Positions 23,812 through 32,265 are shown, counted from the stretch's first letter. The stretch: DNA of 34,210 nt from JBNKLG01 sp050292235 (GCA_050292235.1 JBNKLG010000025.1:1-34210), one strand, 5' to 3'. The notes: generated from the sequence alone by a model not told the origin. A program made the numbers and translations.

Positions 23812-24680
23812 AGCGATTGCATCCACACCTGACGGGCTTCGCGGAAAAACTCCGGTTCAGCAAAGGCCCCGCGATGGATTTCTGCGTTGTAGTAGCTGGT
23901 TTTGAAACCGCGCTGTGCAACGGCCTCTTCCCGAAAGCCCTCAATCCTCTTCCCTTTGCGCCCCAGGGTGGCGCTCCACCAACCGGAGGGGTAGAGGGGC
24001 TGGGGGAAGAAGAGGGTACGCACGTCCTCAAAACCTGCCGCCCGCATATTTCGGTAGACCTTTTCCAGAATAGGCAGATGGATCATGGGTGATTCGCTCT
24101 GCTGCACCACCATGCCGCCATCACCCAGGGCCTCATAAGCATGACGATAAAAATCCGCCGTAAACAGAACTTCGCCCGGCCCAACCGGATCGGTACTGTC
24201 AACGATCACCAGATCCAGCGAAGCGGGCTTGGCATCGGCCAGCCACTGAATGCCGTCGTCAAACATAAGCCTGGCGCGGGGATCATCATTGGCCACGCAA
24301 AGCTCCGGGAAATGGATCTCTGACAGCCGGGTTACCCGTTCATCGATATCGATCTGGGTCACCTGCTGGATGCTGTCGTGTTTGAGCACCTCGGTCAGGG
24401 TGCCGCAATCGCCACCGCCGATGATCGCCGCCCGTTGAGGGTCATCATGGATAAATAGGGCCGGATGAGCCATCATTTCGTGGTAAAGAAAATTATCCCT
24501 GGCGGTCAACATGGTGCAGCCATCGATGACCATCAGTTTGCCCCAATCGGTGGTATCGTAAATCTCGATCTGTTGAAACGGGGTCTGCTCAACATGGATC
24601 CGATCACGGATTCGCAAGGAGTAGGCAGAGCCGCCATCTTCGCAAGGCTCGGTAAACCAATTGGGCTGTTCCAGTGGCAT
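23808..24680 (-). CDS. speE: Spermidine synthase
   Basis: Polyamine aminopropyltransferase of 290 residues, making spermidine from putrescine and decarboxylated SAM. The N-terminal segment NWFTEP leads to the SpeE core: FLYHEMMAHPAL near 74, GGGDCGTLTEVLKH near 92, and VDSTDPVGPGEVLF near 162, which includes the catalytic Asp. The start at 24680 is chosen because TTTGGAG precedes it and length matches E. coli SpeE. The reading frame extends 126 codons upstream, but that part is antisense to the next gene and is not coding. No speD gene is near. Confidence 0.95.
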   Translation of the reverse strand: MPLEQPNWFTEPCEDGGSAYSLRIRDRIHVEQTPFQQIEIYDTTDWGKLMVIDGCTMLTARDNFLYHEMMAHPALFIHDDPQRAAIIGGGDCGTLTEVLKHDSIQQVTQIDIDERVTRLSEIHFPELCVANDDPRARLMFDDGIQWLADAKPASLDLVIVDSTDPVGPGEVLFTADFYRHAYEALGDGGMVVQQSESPMIHLPILEKVYRNMRAAGFEDVRTLFFPQPLYPSGWWSATLGRKGKRIEGFREEAVAQRGFKTSYYNAEIHRGAFAEPEFFREARQVWMQSL

Positions 24681-24713
24681 AGGGTGTGAACTCCAAAATA
24701 GGGCGTAGACGCA

Positions 24714-25919
24714 ATGAAAAGGGTTTTCCCGTTCCTCATTATACTGCTCATACTGACAGGCCTGACGGCTTCTCTCTCTGCCAGCGCCGCCAAACAACAG
24801 GTCGATCTCGACTTTTTCTGGAGCCTGACCTGCCCCCATTGTCAGGAAGCCCGCCCCTTTGTCGAGGATCTGGCCAAGGAGTTCGACTGGCTGCATGTCC
24901 ACAGCTATGAAGTCACCCAACACCCCGATAACGCCAAACGTTATGTAGAGACCGCCAAAGCACTGGGTGCCAATGCCGATTCGGTACCCGCCTTTGTGCT
25001 CTGTGATCATCTTTATATCGGCTTCGATCGCCCCGATGGCGTGGGTAAACTGCTGCACCAGGCTATCCAGACCTGCCGGGATGGGGGTGAGATGCCCGAG
25101 TCACTGGCCGAATCAACGATCCTGCCTGCGGGCATCGATCCTGATCAGATGTCGCTTCCCCTCTTTACCCTGGCCATCGCTGCCCTGGACGCCTTCAATC
25201 CCTGCGCCTTTTTTGTGCTGCTGTTTCTGCTCAGCCTCTTGGTCAACGCCCGCAGCCGGGCACGCATGTTGTTCATCGGCGGAGTCTTCGTATTTTGCTC
25301 CGGCCTGGTCTACTTCCTCTTCATGGCCGCCTGGCTGGCACTTTTTCTGCGCATCGGTGCTTTGGGGTGGGTTACTTTGTCAGCAGGCCTGTTGGCCGTT
25401 GTCATCGGCGTCATCAACATCAAGGATTTCTTCTTTTTCCGCCAGGGGCCTTCGCTCTCCCTGACCGATGGCGCCAAATCCAGTCTCTTCGCTCGCATGC
25501 GCCACCTACTGACCCAGGATCATCTGGGGATGCTGCTGATCGGCACCATCGCCCTGGCCCTCGCCGCCAACAGCTATGAGCTGCTCTGTACCGCCGGCTT
25601 CCCCATGGTCTACACCCGGGTGCTGACCCTCCAGACCAACTCCGATACCGCCTATTACCTCTATCTGTTGCTCTATAATCTGGTCTATATCACGCCCCTG
25701 CTGGTGATCCTGCTGGTCTTCACCTTTACCCTGGGACGGCGCAAGCTCAGCGAGGGCGAGGGACGGCTGTTGAAACTGCTGTCGGGATACATGATGTTCG
25801 GTCTGGGCATCCTGCTGCTGGTCGCGCCCGACTGGCTCAATCAGCTCTGGACCGGGATAGGCCTGCTGGCCCTGGCGGTCTGTCTCTCCTGGCTCACCTA
25901 CAGGTTGAAACCCGTATGA
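24714..25919 (+). CDS. Thioredoxin-like domain fused to CcdA/DsbD-like membrane domain
   Basis: Protein of 401 residues. A signal peptide (1-26) is followed by a periplasmic thioredoxin-like domain with the CPHC active site (C40, C43) and SVPAFVLCDHLYIGF as its cis-Pro loop. From about residue 148 a polytopic domain of 6-7 helices begins. It has Cys in DAFNPCAFF (C164) and in LLCTAGFP (C292), the paired cysteines expected of a CcdA/DsbD-type electron conduit. It should move reducing power from the cytoplasm to the periplasm and pass it to the CPHC domain of the same protein. Substrate unknown; candidates are cytochrome c maturation, disulfide repair or sulfur transfer. It is translationally coupled to an ankyrin protein. 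Confidence 0.8.
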   Translation: MKRVFPFLIILLILTGLTASLSASAAKQQVDLDFFWSLTCPHCQEARPFVEDLAKEFDWLHVHSYEVTQHPDNAKRYVETAKALGANADSVPAFVLCDHLYIGFDRPDGVGKLLHQAIQTCRDGGEMPESLAESTILPAGIDPDQMSLPLFTLAIAALDAFNPCAFFVLLFLLSLLVNARSRARMLFIGGVFVFCSGLVYFLFMAAWLALFLRIGALGWVTLSAGLLAVVIGVINIKDFFFFRQGPSLSLTDGAKSSLFARMRHLLTQDHLGMLLIGTIALALAANSYELLCTAGFPMVYTRVLTLQTNSDTAYYLYLLLYNLVYITPLLVILLVFTFTLGRRKLSEGEGRLLKLLSGYMMFGLGILLLVAPDWLNQLWTGIGLLALAVCLSWLTYRLKPV

Positions 25920-26353
25920 AACAGAAACTGATCGCCCTCCTGCTCATCGGACTCACGCTCTCTGCTTTTGGGGCCGAGAATTCCCCACTGCTCGCGGCGG
26001 TCTTTCAGGGCCGGCTCGATATTGCCAAAGAACTTATCGCCCACGGGGCAGACGTCAACGCCAAAAACGCTGCCGGACGACCGGGACTGGTGATTGCAGC
26101 ACAGCAGGGAAACCGCCGTCTGGTTCAGGCCCTGATCAGCGCCGGTGCCGACCCCAATGCCACCGATAACGCCGGCAACACCGCGCTACTGGTGGCCGCC
26201 AGTGAGGGCCATGCAGACGTTGTGGCATCGCTGATCATGGGGGGTGCGGATGTCAACCTGGCCAACAAGGCCGGTATCACCCCGCTAAAGATGGCGGATC
26301 AGGCCAAGCAAAAAGAGGTCTCAAAGCTGCTTGGGGATGCTGGCGCCAAATAA
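25916..26353 (+). CDS. Exported ankyrin-repeat protein
   Basis: Protein of 145 residues with a signal peptide (1-19, cleavage near SAFGA-EN) and three to four ankyrin repeats of about 33 residues. Repeat starts such as LIAHGADVNAKNAAGRPGLV and LISAGADPNATDNAGNTALL are unmistakable; the last ends near GDAGAK. Ankyrin repeats bind partner proteins, here in the periplasm. The start overlaps the end of the thioredoxin-CcdA gene by 4 nt (ATGA), implying joint expression and a probable partner relation. Some periplasmic ankyrin proteins aid catalase or redox enzymes, so redox support is a fair but unproven guess. Confidence 0.88.
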   Translation: MKQKLIALLLIGLTLSAFGAENSPLLAAVFQGRLDIAKELIAHGADVNAKNAAGRPGLVIAAQQGNRRLVQALISAGADPNATDNAGNTALLVAASEGHADVVASLIMGGADVNLANKAGITPLKMADQAKQKEVSKLLGDAGAK

Positions 26354-26470
26354 GAAACGCCAGCCTGCTCAGAGAACCCCCCATCCGCATAAAATTTCCC
26401 TGGCACAGTCCGAAACAGGGTCTACAATATTAGAGATTTATAATTTTATAATTGAATTAGGATGACCCTG

Positions 26471-27679
26471 ATGCTGAAACGTGATTTGGGCACCGAATAC
26501 AATCCGCTCTATTTCCTGGCCTCCCTGGGTGCCGGTGGCCTGGCCATCTCCTTTTTTCTCTATCCCATGTTCATGGTCAAACACCCGGGCACGCCCCTGG
26601 TCAGTTTCGATCATTTGCAGCCCTTGCTGACCCATGGCGATCCATTGCTGCAGGCCTTGCTCTATGCCGATCTGGCTGTCGTGGCACTCTTCGCTCTGCT
26701 GCATTTTCGCCTGTTGTGGTGGAACCTGAGCGAATACCGTCAGTTCCGACGCACCAGCGCCTTTGAGCAGCTGCGCCAATCCAACAGCGAAGTCTCTCTC
26801 ATGGCCATTCCATTGACCCTGGCCATGAGCGTCAACGTCTCTTTTACCCTGGGCAGCCTCTTCGTTCCCGGTCTCTGGTCAGCGGTCGAGTACCTATTTC
26901 CGGTGGCCCTGGTCGCTTTTTTATCCATCGGTCTCTATGCGCTGAAGATTCTTGGTGCCTACTTCACCCGCCTCTTTGTCAATGGCGGCTTTGATCTGGT
27001 GGCCAACAACAACCTCAGCCAGATGATCGCCATCTTTGCCCTCTCCATGGTGGCGGTGGGCTTTGCCGCACCTGGGGCCATGAGTCACATCAAAACGGTC
27101 AACGCCCTGGGCGTCTTCTTCTCCATCCTTTTCCTGTCACTGGCCGTTCTGCTCATGGTCATCAAGCTGGTGCTGGGTTTCTACTCCATGCTGCAACACG
27201 GCATCTCCCAGCACACCAGCCCCAGCCTCTGGATTGTCATTCCCATCCTGACCCTGATCGGCATCAGTCTGATTCGCATTATCATGGCCCTGCACCATGG
27301 TTTCCACGAGCCTGTGCCCAAGGCGGGCCTCTTTGTCCTGACCTCTGTGCTCTTTTCTCTGCAGATCCTGGCCGGACTGATTGGCTATTCCGTCATGCGC
27401 AAACTGAACTATTTTCGTGACTTCATCCATGGCCCCAAAGGGGATGCGGGCAGTTTTGCCCTGATCTGCCCTGGCGTCGCCCTGTTCGTGTTCGGATTTT
27501 TCTTTCTCCAGTTCGGTCTGGTTAAAAATGGCCTGATCGCTCCCCTATCCATTAGCTATCTGCTGCTACTGGCACCCTTTGTCTGGATTCAGCTGAAAAC
27601 CATCCAGACCTTTTTCCGCCTCAGTTGCCGGATCATGGCCTTCGGCCCCTGTAGGATACGAAATACAGCTCAGATTTAG
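26471..27679 (+). CDS. Polytopic membrane protein of uncertain family
   Basis: Integral membrane protein of 402 residues with about ten hydrophobic segments. It opens with LGTEYNPLYFLASLGAGGLAISFF. It resembles a family of roughly 400-residue proteins seen in sulfur-oxidising bacteria, and which I recall may be annotated as TsoY-type (seleno)proteins; I cannot confirm this. A His/Glu patch HHGFHEP near residue 278 and Asn-rich VANNNLSQM near 177 stand out. The ATG at 26471 is chosen because AGGA lies 8 nt upstream; an ATG at 26462 is in frame but has no site. The leader is AT-rich. Terminated by a hairpin at 27694. Function and transported or reduced substrate are unknown. Confidence 0.7.
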   Translation: MLKRDLGTEYNPLYFLASLGAGGLAISFFLYPMFMVKHPGTPLVSFDHLQPLLTHGDPLLQALLYADLAVVALFALLHFRLLWWNLSEYRQFRRTSAFEQLRQSNSEVSLMAIPLTLAMSVNVSFTLGSLFVPGLWSAVEYLFPVALVAFLSIGLYALKILGAYFTRLFVNGGFDLVANNNLSQMIAIFALSMVAVGFAAPGAMSHIKTVNALGVFFSILFLSLAVLLMVIKLVLGFYSMLQHGISQHTSPSLWIVIPILTLIGISLIRIIMALHHGFHEPVPKAGLFVLTSVLFSLQILAGLIGYSVMRKLNYFRDFIHGPKGDAGSFALICPGVALFVFGFFFLQFGLVKNGLIAPLSISYLLLLAPFVWIQLKTIQTFFRLSCRIMAFGPCRIRNTAQI

Positions 27680-27693
27680 TCCCTGACAGACAT

Positions 27694-27720
27694 CAGGTCC
27701 CGTTTGGGGCCTGAAATTTT
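27694..27720 (+). terminator. Intrinsic terminator after membrane-protein gene
   Basis: An 8-bp stem (CAGGTCCC with GGGGCCTG, one G-T pair, GTTT loop) is followed by AAATTTT. It lies 14 nt after the stop codon and is a fair factor-independent terminator with a short T-tract. Confidence 0.65.
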
Positions 27721-27832
27721 CTGCGGTTCCAGCCAAAATCCTGATAAAAAAAGTAGGGATTGACGGAATTCAATGTTCGTCGGGAAACCGGCTCCTATGA
27801 TGAGCGCCAGTTTTCACCATTCTGGAACCTCC

Positions 27833-28225
27833 ATGAAACAACATTTGCTGCAAGAGAAATACCCCGTCTATGTGCTTGAAGTGGGCAAGAACGAAACCCC
27901 CTATGCAGACACCCAGGCCATCCTGACCTATCTCAAGGATTGCATCGATAACCACCCGGTAGCAGCCTATATCGCTGAGTTCGATCACTTCAGCCACACC
28001 AAGGCCCTGCCAGAAGGCGAGTTGGCTCCCGGCATCATCGATGCCAAAAACATTGTTTTCTGCTTTGGTATCAAACTGCCCAAGCCTGAGATGATGGCGG
28101 TCCGTCCCCGCGCCATCGGCATTGCTGAATATGAAGACCGTTTTGTCATCTCCTTCCTGGAAGCCCCCATGCCCCAAGCCAACGAGGCCATGGAAAACTG
28201 GGTCCGGGCCATCGCCAATCGTTAG
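27833..28225 (+). CDS. Small cytoplasmic protein, DUF6858-like
   Basis: Protein of 130 residues without signal peptide or membrane segment. It resembles proteins annotated as DUF6858 in sulfur and microaerophilic Proteobacteria, recognised from memory: the EKYPVYVLE opening, HPVAAYIAEFDHFSHTK in the middle, IDAKNIVFCFG-KLP, and RPRAIGIAEYEDRFVISFLEAP. It has a single Cys and several His in FDHFSHTK. The frame opens 20 codons upstream at 27773, but the ATG at 27833 has GGAA upstream and starts at the conserved part. It is 12 nt ahead of a FeMo-co-binding-domain gene, so the two are probably one unit. Function unknown. Confidence 0.7.
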   Translation: MKQHLLQEKYPVYVLEVGKNETPYADTQAILTYLKDCIDNHPVAAYIAEFDHFSHTKALPEGELAPGIIDAKNIVFCFGIKLPKPEMMAVRPRAIGIAEYEDRFVISFLEAPMPQANEAMENWVRAIANR

Positions 28226-28237
28226 AGGATCACACCC

Positions 28238-28651
28238 ATGAAAATTGGTATCACCAGTCAGAACTTCCGAACCATCACCGGCCACGGCGGCAAGAGCCGA
28301 CGTTTCCTGGTCTATGAGATCAATGAGTCTGGAGAGGTCCAGGAAGGGGAGCGCCTGGACCTGCCCATGGGCATGGCCCTGCATGACTTTCGCGGAGTGG
28401 AGCACCCTTTGTTTGACCTGGATATTCTGGTCACGGGCAGCTGTGGTGCGGGTTTTGCCAACCGCATGGCACAGCAGCAGGTACAGGTCATCGCCACCGC
28501 AGAGACCGACCCCATGGCTGCCGTTCAGGCCCTGGCGAATAAACAACCGTTACCAGCGCCTGGCCCCCATGAGCATGAGCATGGCCACGACCATAGTCAT
28601 GGCCATGGGCACCAGCATCAGGGATTAAAGGTCGCTGACCTCATGCCCTAA
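28238..28651 (+). CDS. Dinitrogenase FeMo-cofactor-binding domain protein with His-rich tail
   Basis: Protein of 137 residues. Residues 1-100 fit the Nitro_FeMo-Co (NifX/NifB-C-terminal) fold: KIGITSQNFRTITGHGGKSRRFLVYE at the start, HDFRGVEHPLF and the DILVTGSCGAGFANRM region with its cofactor-binding-like glycines and Cys. Residues 107-127 are a run of His with Gly, Glu and Asp, typical of a metal reservoir or sensor. Such stand-alone proteins exist in many organisms without nitrogenase and may bind iron-sulfur or molybdenum-type clusters. No nif genes occur in this window. The stop overlaps the convergent pgl gene by 11 nt. Confidence 0.85.
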   Translation: MKIGITSQNFRTITGHGGKSRRFLVYEINESGEVQEGERLDLPMGMALHDFRGVEHPLFDLDILVTGSCGAGFANRMAQQQVQVIATAETDPMAAVQALANKQPLPAPGPHEHEHGHDHSHGHGHQHQGLKVADLMP

Positions 28652-29348
28652 ACGCTGAGGCTGCCGCCCCATCCACCAACCAGGTGGCCTGGGGCATGGC
28701 GGCCACTTCAGAGGCCGGATAACGGGAATCGCGGCTTTGGAGTACCCGGGACAGCACCTCGGCCTTGGACGCACCACTGACCAGAAGCAGAATCTCCCTG
28801 GCAGCCCCAATCACCGGCATGGTGAGGCTGAGACGCCAACGATCCAATTGGGCGATGTGGGCGGCAGAGACCCAGCGCTGGCGTTCATGAAGCATATCGG
28901 AATCGGGAAACAGCGAGGCCACATGGCCATCGGCGCCCATGCCCAGCATCACCAGATCGAATTGCGGCCAGCCCCCTGCAGATCGAGGCAGTTGCTGCAA
29001 CTGCCTGGCATAGGCGAGGGCCGCATCCTGGGGCAACAGCTCCCCTGACATCCGCTCAATCTCCACCCCGGGCATCGCTGCCAACCCTGCCTCGCTCACC
29101 ATGCGGTAATTGCTTTCGGGATGATCCGGTGGCACGCAGCGCTCATCACCAAACCAGAGGCGTATCTGGCCCCAGTCCTTGGCCAACTCACGATTGTCTG
29201 CCAACCGGCGATAAAGATGAGCGGGCGTTCCACCGCCAGAGAGGGCCACATGAAAAATTCCGCGGGCGGCAATAGCTGTCTTGGCCCGGTCTGCCCAGAG
29301 ACGCTCAGCCTGTAACAAAAAATCTGCTTCGGTGACCTCGATCAACAT
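28641..29348 (-). CDS. pgl: 6-phosphogluconolactonase (DevB type)
   Basis: 6-phosphogluconolactonase of about 235 residues, second enzyme of the oxidative pentose phosphate pathway. The family features are FHVALSGGGTPAHLYRRL near 31, IRLWFGDERCVPPDHPESN near 62, and FDLVMLGMGADGHVASLFPDS near 130. The start at 29348 follows a GGGGA site; an ATG 12 nt upstream is in frame. The usual partner zwf is not in the window. Its start region is divergent from the oxidoreductase gene. Confidence 0.94.
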   Translation of the reverse strand: MLIEVTEADFLLQAERLWADRAKTAIAARGIFHVALSGGGTPAHLYRRLADNRELAKDWGQIRLWFGDERCVPPDHPESNYRMVSEAGLAAMPGVEIERMSGELLPQDAALAYARQLQQLPRSAGGWPQFDLVMLGMGADGHVASLFPDSDMLHERQRWVSAAHIAQLDRWRLSLTMPVIGAAREILLLVSGASKAEVLSRVLQSRDSRYPASEVAAMPQATWLVDGAAASAFRA

Positions 29349-29417
29349 GGGCGTCCCCATTTGTTTGCTTAACTTATGATAGATTGCCTGAATTCAAGCA
29401 AGTCCCGTAAGGTCATC

Positions 29418-30359
29418 ATGACAAAGAAATTGAAAGTTGGGGTCATCGGCGTTGGCTATCTGGGCCGCTTCCATGCCCTGATTTACGCCCGCATGCCCGG
29501 CGTCGAGCTGGTCGGAGTGGTCGATGCCGATCGTGAGCGCGCCGAGGTGGTGGCTGCTGAGGCAGGTTGTGCGGCCGTTACCGACCCCCAGGCACTCTTG
29601 GGCCGGGTGGAGGCCATCAGCATTGTGGTGCCCACCAGTCTGCACCTGGAGATTGCCCGGCCTTTCCTCGAAGCAGGCATCCCCATGCTGCTGGAGAAAC
29701 CCATCGCCCCCAGCATGATTGAGGCGGAAACCCTGGTCAAACTGGCGGAGGAGCGGGATGTGCTCTTGCAGATCGGGCATCTCGAGCGTTTTAACGCCGG
29801 AGTGATGGCGCTGGCAGAGCGCATCGACAACCCGCGCTTCATCGAGGCCCACCGCATGAGCAGCTTCTCTGCCCGGGCCACCGATGTGGATGTGATCTCC
29901 GATCTCATGATCCATGACATCGACATCATCCTGTCGCTGGTGGGCTCACCCATCCGTGCCATCTCCGCCTCCGGCACCCCGGTGCTCACCGATCACATCG
30001 ACATCGCCAACGCCCGTCTCGATTTTGAGAACGGCTGTGTGGCCAACATCACCGCCAGCCGCGTTTCTGAGAAACAGTCCCGCCGCATTCGGGTATTCAG
30101 CCCACAGCATTATCATTCGCTCGATTTTATCGATCAGCGTATCGATGTTGCCTATCCCCAGCCGGTAGCGGACCAGGCCTGGCCGGAGATTGTGGCGGAA
30201 CGCATCCAGGTAGAGCCGGTAAAGCCCCTGGATGCCGAACTGGACGCTTTCGTCAACAGTTGCCGTACGGGTCAACCGCCTCTGGTCGATGGCCGCGTCG
30301 GCCTCGCAGCATTGGATGCCGCCCTGCGCGTCAAAGCAACCATCCTTAACCACTCTTGA
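29418..30359 (+). CDS. gnnA: Gfo/Idh/MocA oxidoreductase, GnnA-like
   Basis: NAD(P)-dependent oxidoreductase of 313 residues. The Rossmann motif GVIGVGYLG is at 8-16 and EKP (E93-P95) marks the family. LLQIGHLERFNAGV near 117 matches the group seen beside lpx genes and GnnA proteins, which oxidise the 3-OH of UDP-GlcNAc. With the next gene this would make UDP-GlcNAc3N, the substrate for amide-linked acylation of lipid A. Start chosen at 29418, after AAGG; the frame opens 14 codons earlier. The gene and its aminotransferase neighbour are 9 nt apart. The exact sugar is inferred, so the symbol is tentative. Confidence 0.75.
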   Translation: MTKKLKVGVIGVGYLGRFHALIYARMPGVELVGVVDADRERAEVVAAEAGCAAVTDPQALLGRVEAISIVVPTSLHLEIARPFLEAGIPMLLEKPIAPSMIEAETLVKLAEERDVLLQIGHLERFNAGVMALAERIDNPRFIEAHRMSSFSARATDVDVISDLMIHDIDIILSLVGSPIRAISASGTPVLTDHIDIANARLDFENGCVANITASRVSEKQSRRIRVFSPQHYHSLDFIDQRIDVAYPQPVADQAWPEIVAERIQVEPVKPLDAELDAFVNSCRTGQPPLVDGRVGLAALDAALRVKATILNHS

Positions 30360-30368
30360 GCCCCTTTT

Positions 30369-31466
30369 ATGAGCGTTCCCTTCCTGCGATTACAAAACGA
30401 ATTTGACGAGCTGAAACTCAAATGGATGAACCGGCTGGAGCACATCGGCGATTCCGGCGCCTTCATCCTGGGCCCCCATGTTCGGGCCTTTGAGGCCGAA
30501 GCCGCCACCTATCTGGGCAGCCACTATGGCATTGGCCTGGCCAATGGCACCGACGCCCTGGAGCTCTCTCTCCGCGCCCTGGACATCGGCCCCGGAGATC
30601 AGGTCATCACCACCCCTTTTACCTTCTTTGCCACCGCCGAAGCAATCTCCAAGGTGGGTGCAGAGCCGGTCTTTGCCGATATTGACCCCAACAACTTCAC
30701 CCTCGATCCGGACAGCGTTGCCCAGCGACTGAATCCCAAAGTCAAAGCCATCCTGCCAGTCCACATCTTTGGCCACCCGGCGGATATGGGCTCACTCAGC
30801 CAGATGGCCGAACAGCATGGGCTGGCACTGATCGAAGACGGTGCCCAGGCCTTCGGTGCCGAAAGTCATGAGCAAAAGGTGGGCAGCATCGGCCATTGCG
30901 GCTGTTTCAGCTTCTATCCCACCAAGGTGCTGGGCTGCTATGGCGATGGCGGCTATGTCAGCACCTCAGATGAAACAGTGCGCGATCGTTTGCACAAATT
31001 GCGCAACCACGGCGCCACCGCCCCCTTCACCCATGACGAACTGGGTTACAACAGCCGGCTGGATGAAGTGCAGGCCGCACTGCTGAGACTCAAACTGGAA
31101 AAGATCGAACAGGACATCGCCGCCCGTATCGCCGTGGCTGACCGCTATGATGAACTGCTGGCAAACAGTGCCGCCCAAACCCCCACGCGTCCTGAGCAGG
31201 GCCGCCATGTATTCAATCTCTACACCATCCGTCACCCCCGTCGTGACGTGCTGATGCAGGCCCTGCGCGAACAGAACATCGGTTGCAGCCAGTGCTACCC
31301 CAGAGGCCTGCATTTACAGCAGGTTTTTGAGCATCTCAACTATCAAAAAGACGACCTGCCGGTCACCGACCGCCTCTGCACCGAAACCCTCTCGCTACCC
31401 ATCTTCCCCGAGATGCAACCTGAAGAGATCGAAGAGGTCTGCGAGGTGGTCAAACACTTCGATTGA
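30369..31466 (+). CDS. gnnB: DegT/DnrJ/EryC1 aminotransferase, GnnB-like
   Basis: PLP-dependent sugar aminotransferase of 365 residues. The PLP lysine is K186 in SFYPTKVLGCYGDGG; the phosphate loop GIGLANGTDALELSL near 55, PFTFFATAEAISKVGAEPVFADID near 79, and IEDGAQAFGA near 155 are classic for the family. GnnB proteins use glutamate to aminate the 3-keto sugar made by GnnA. The pairing with a GnnA-like oxidoreductase and the following cell-envelope genes support a nucleotide-sugar role. Alternatives are O-antigen diamino-sugar pathways. Confidence 0.8.
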   Translation: MSVPFLRLQNEFDELKLKWMNRLEHIGDSGAFILGPHVRAFEAEAATYLGSHYGIGLANGTDALELSLRALDIGPGDQVITTPFTFFATAEAISKVGAEPVFADIDPNNFTLDPDSVAQRLNPKVKAILPVHIFGHPADMGSLSQMAEQHGLALIEDGAQAFGAESHEQKVGSIGHCGCFSFYPTKVLGCYGDGGYVSTSDETVRDRLHKLRNHGATAPFTHDELGYNSRLDEVQAALLRLKLEKIEQDIAARIAVADRYDELLANSAAQTPTRPEQGRHVFNLYTIRHPRRDVLMQALREQNIGCSQCYPRGLHLQQVFEHLNYQKDDLPVTDRLCTETLSLPIFPEMQPEEIEEVCEVVKHFD

Positions 31467-31472
31467 TCAGCC

Positions 31473-32237
31473 ATGCCGAAACCACATACTGGCCCGCTCT
31501 TTCTGCTGTTAACCATGGCCATGCTTTTTTCGCTGGATGGATGCATGCCCTGGGAACCTGAGCCAGCGCCAAAACCAGAACCGCCGCCGCTTCAACAGAA
31601 AAAGGTGGCGGCGAAAAGAAGTGTTGAGGATGTCATCGCGCTCTATGGCGAGACAGCCAGGAGCCGCATGGCCCCCCATTTCAAAGCGGCAGGGGTGGCC
31701 TATCCGCCAAAAAAGCTCATGCTCCTGGCCATCAAAGACAAGGCCAGGCTGGAAGTCTGGGACGACTCCGGCCAAAGCCCAATCTATATCCGAACCTACG
31801 CCATCCAGGCCCTCAGCGGCCACAGCGGCCCCAAACTGCGGGAGGGTGACCGACAGGTACCGGAAGGCCTCTACCAGATCGTCAGCCTGAATCCGAACAG
31901 CGCCTATCACCTCTCCCTCAAACTCAACTATCCCAATGCCTTCGACCTCAAGCAGGCGAAGGCAGAAGGCCGCACCCAACCGGGTTCCAACATCTTCATC
32001 CACGGCAAGGCCGTCTCTATTGGCTGCCTGGCCATGGGAGACGGCGCTATTGAGGAGATATTTACCCTGATCGCCGATGTGGGCCACGCCCAGGTTGCGG
32101 TAACCATTGCACCCAAAGATCCCAGAAAAGGCCGCCTGGTGAATCCAACAAAGCTATCCTGGGTGAATGGCCTCTATCGGCAGATCAATGATACCTTTGG
32201 TCGCTACAAACCACCGGCAAAGCCAGGTCATTCCTAA
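31473..32237 (+). CDS. L,D-transpeptidase-family (YkuD/YafK) lipoprotein
   Basis: Envelope protein of 254 residues. A hydrophobic N-terminus ends with SLDGC (C24), a possible though imperfect lipobox with Asp at -2. A proline-rich stretch follows. From about 75 the chain resembles the YafK/DpaA branch of YkuD: the catalytic pattern has H177 in FIHGKAVSIGCLAMGDG and nucleophile C185. YafK relatives remove the Braun lipoprotein from peptidoglycan or act as L,D-transpeptidases. It is 6 nt after the aminotransferase gene, so the unit joins lipid A-type sugar synthesis with envelope remodelling. Whether it cuts or forms cross-links is not clear. Confidence 0.85.
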   Translation: MPKPHTGPLFLLLTMAMLFSLDGCMPWEPEPAPKPEPPPLQQKKVAAKRSVEDVIALYGETARSRMAPHFKAAGVAYPPKKLMLLAIKDKARLEVWDDSGQSPIYIRTYAIQALSGHSGPKLREGDRQVPEGLYQIVSLNPNSAYHLSLKLNYPNAFDLKQAKAEGRTQPGSNIFIHGKAVSIGCLAMGDGAIEEIFTLIADVGHAQVAVTIAPKDPRKGRLVNPTKLSWVNGLYRQINDTFGRYKPPAKPGHS

Positions 32238-32265
32238 GCAAAGGTGGTGTTGAAGGAGTCGTCGC

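Noticed and set aside
24681..25058. N-terminal extension of speE in the same frame
   Set aside because: It overlaps the start of the thioredoxin-CcdA gene and lacks similarity to SpeE; the true start with a ribosome site is at 24680.
28565..28622. CAT-rich repeated DNA resembling a short tandem repeat
   Set aside because: It encodes the His-rich tail of the FeMo-co-domain protein and is explained by that.
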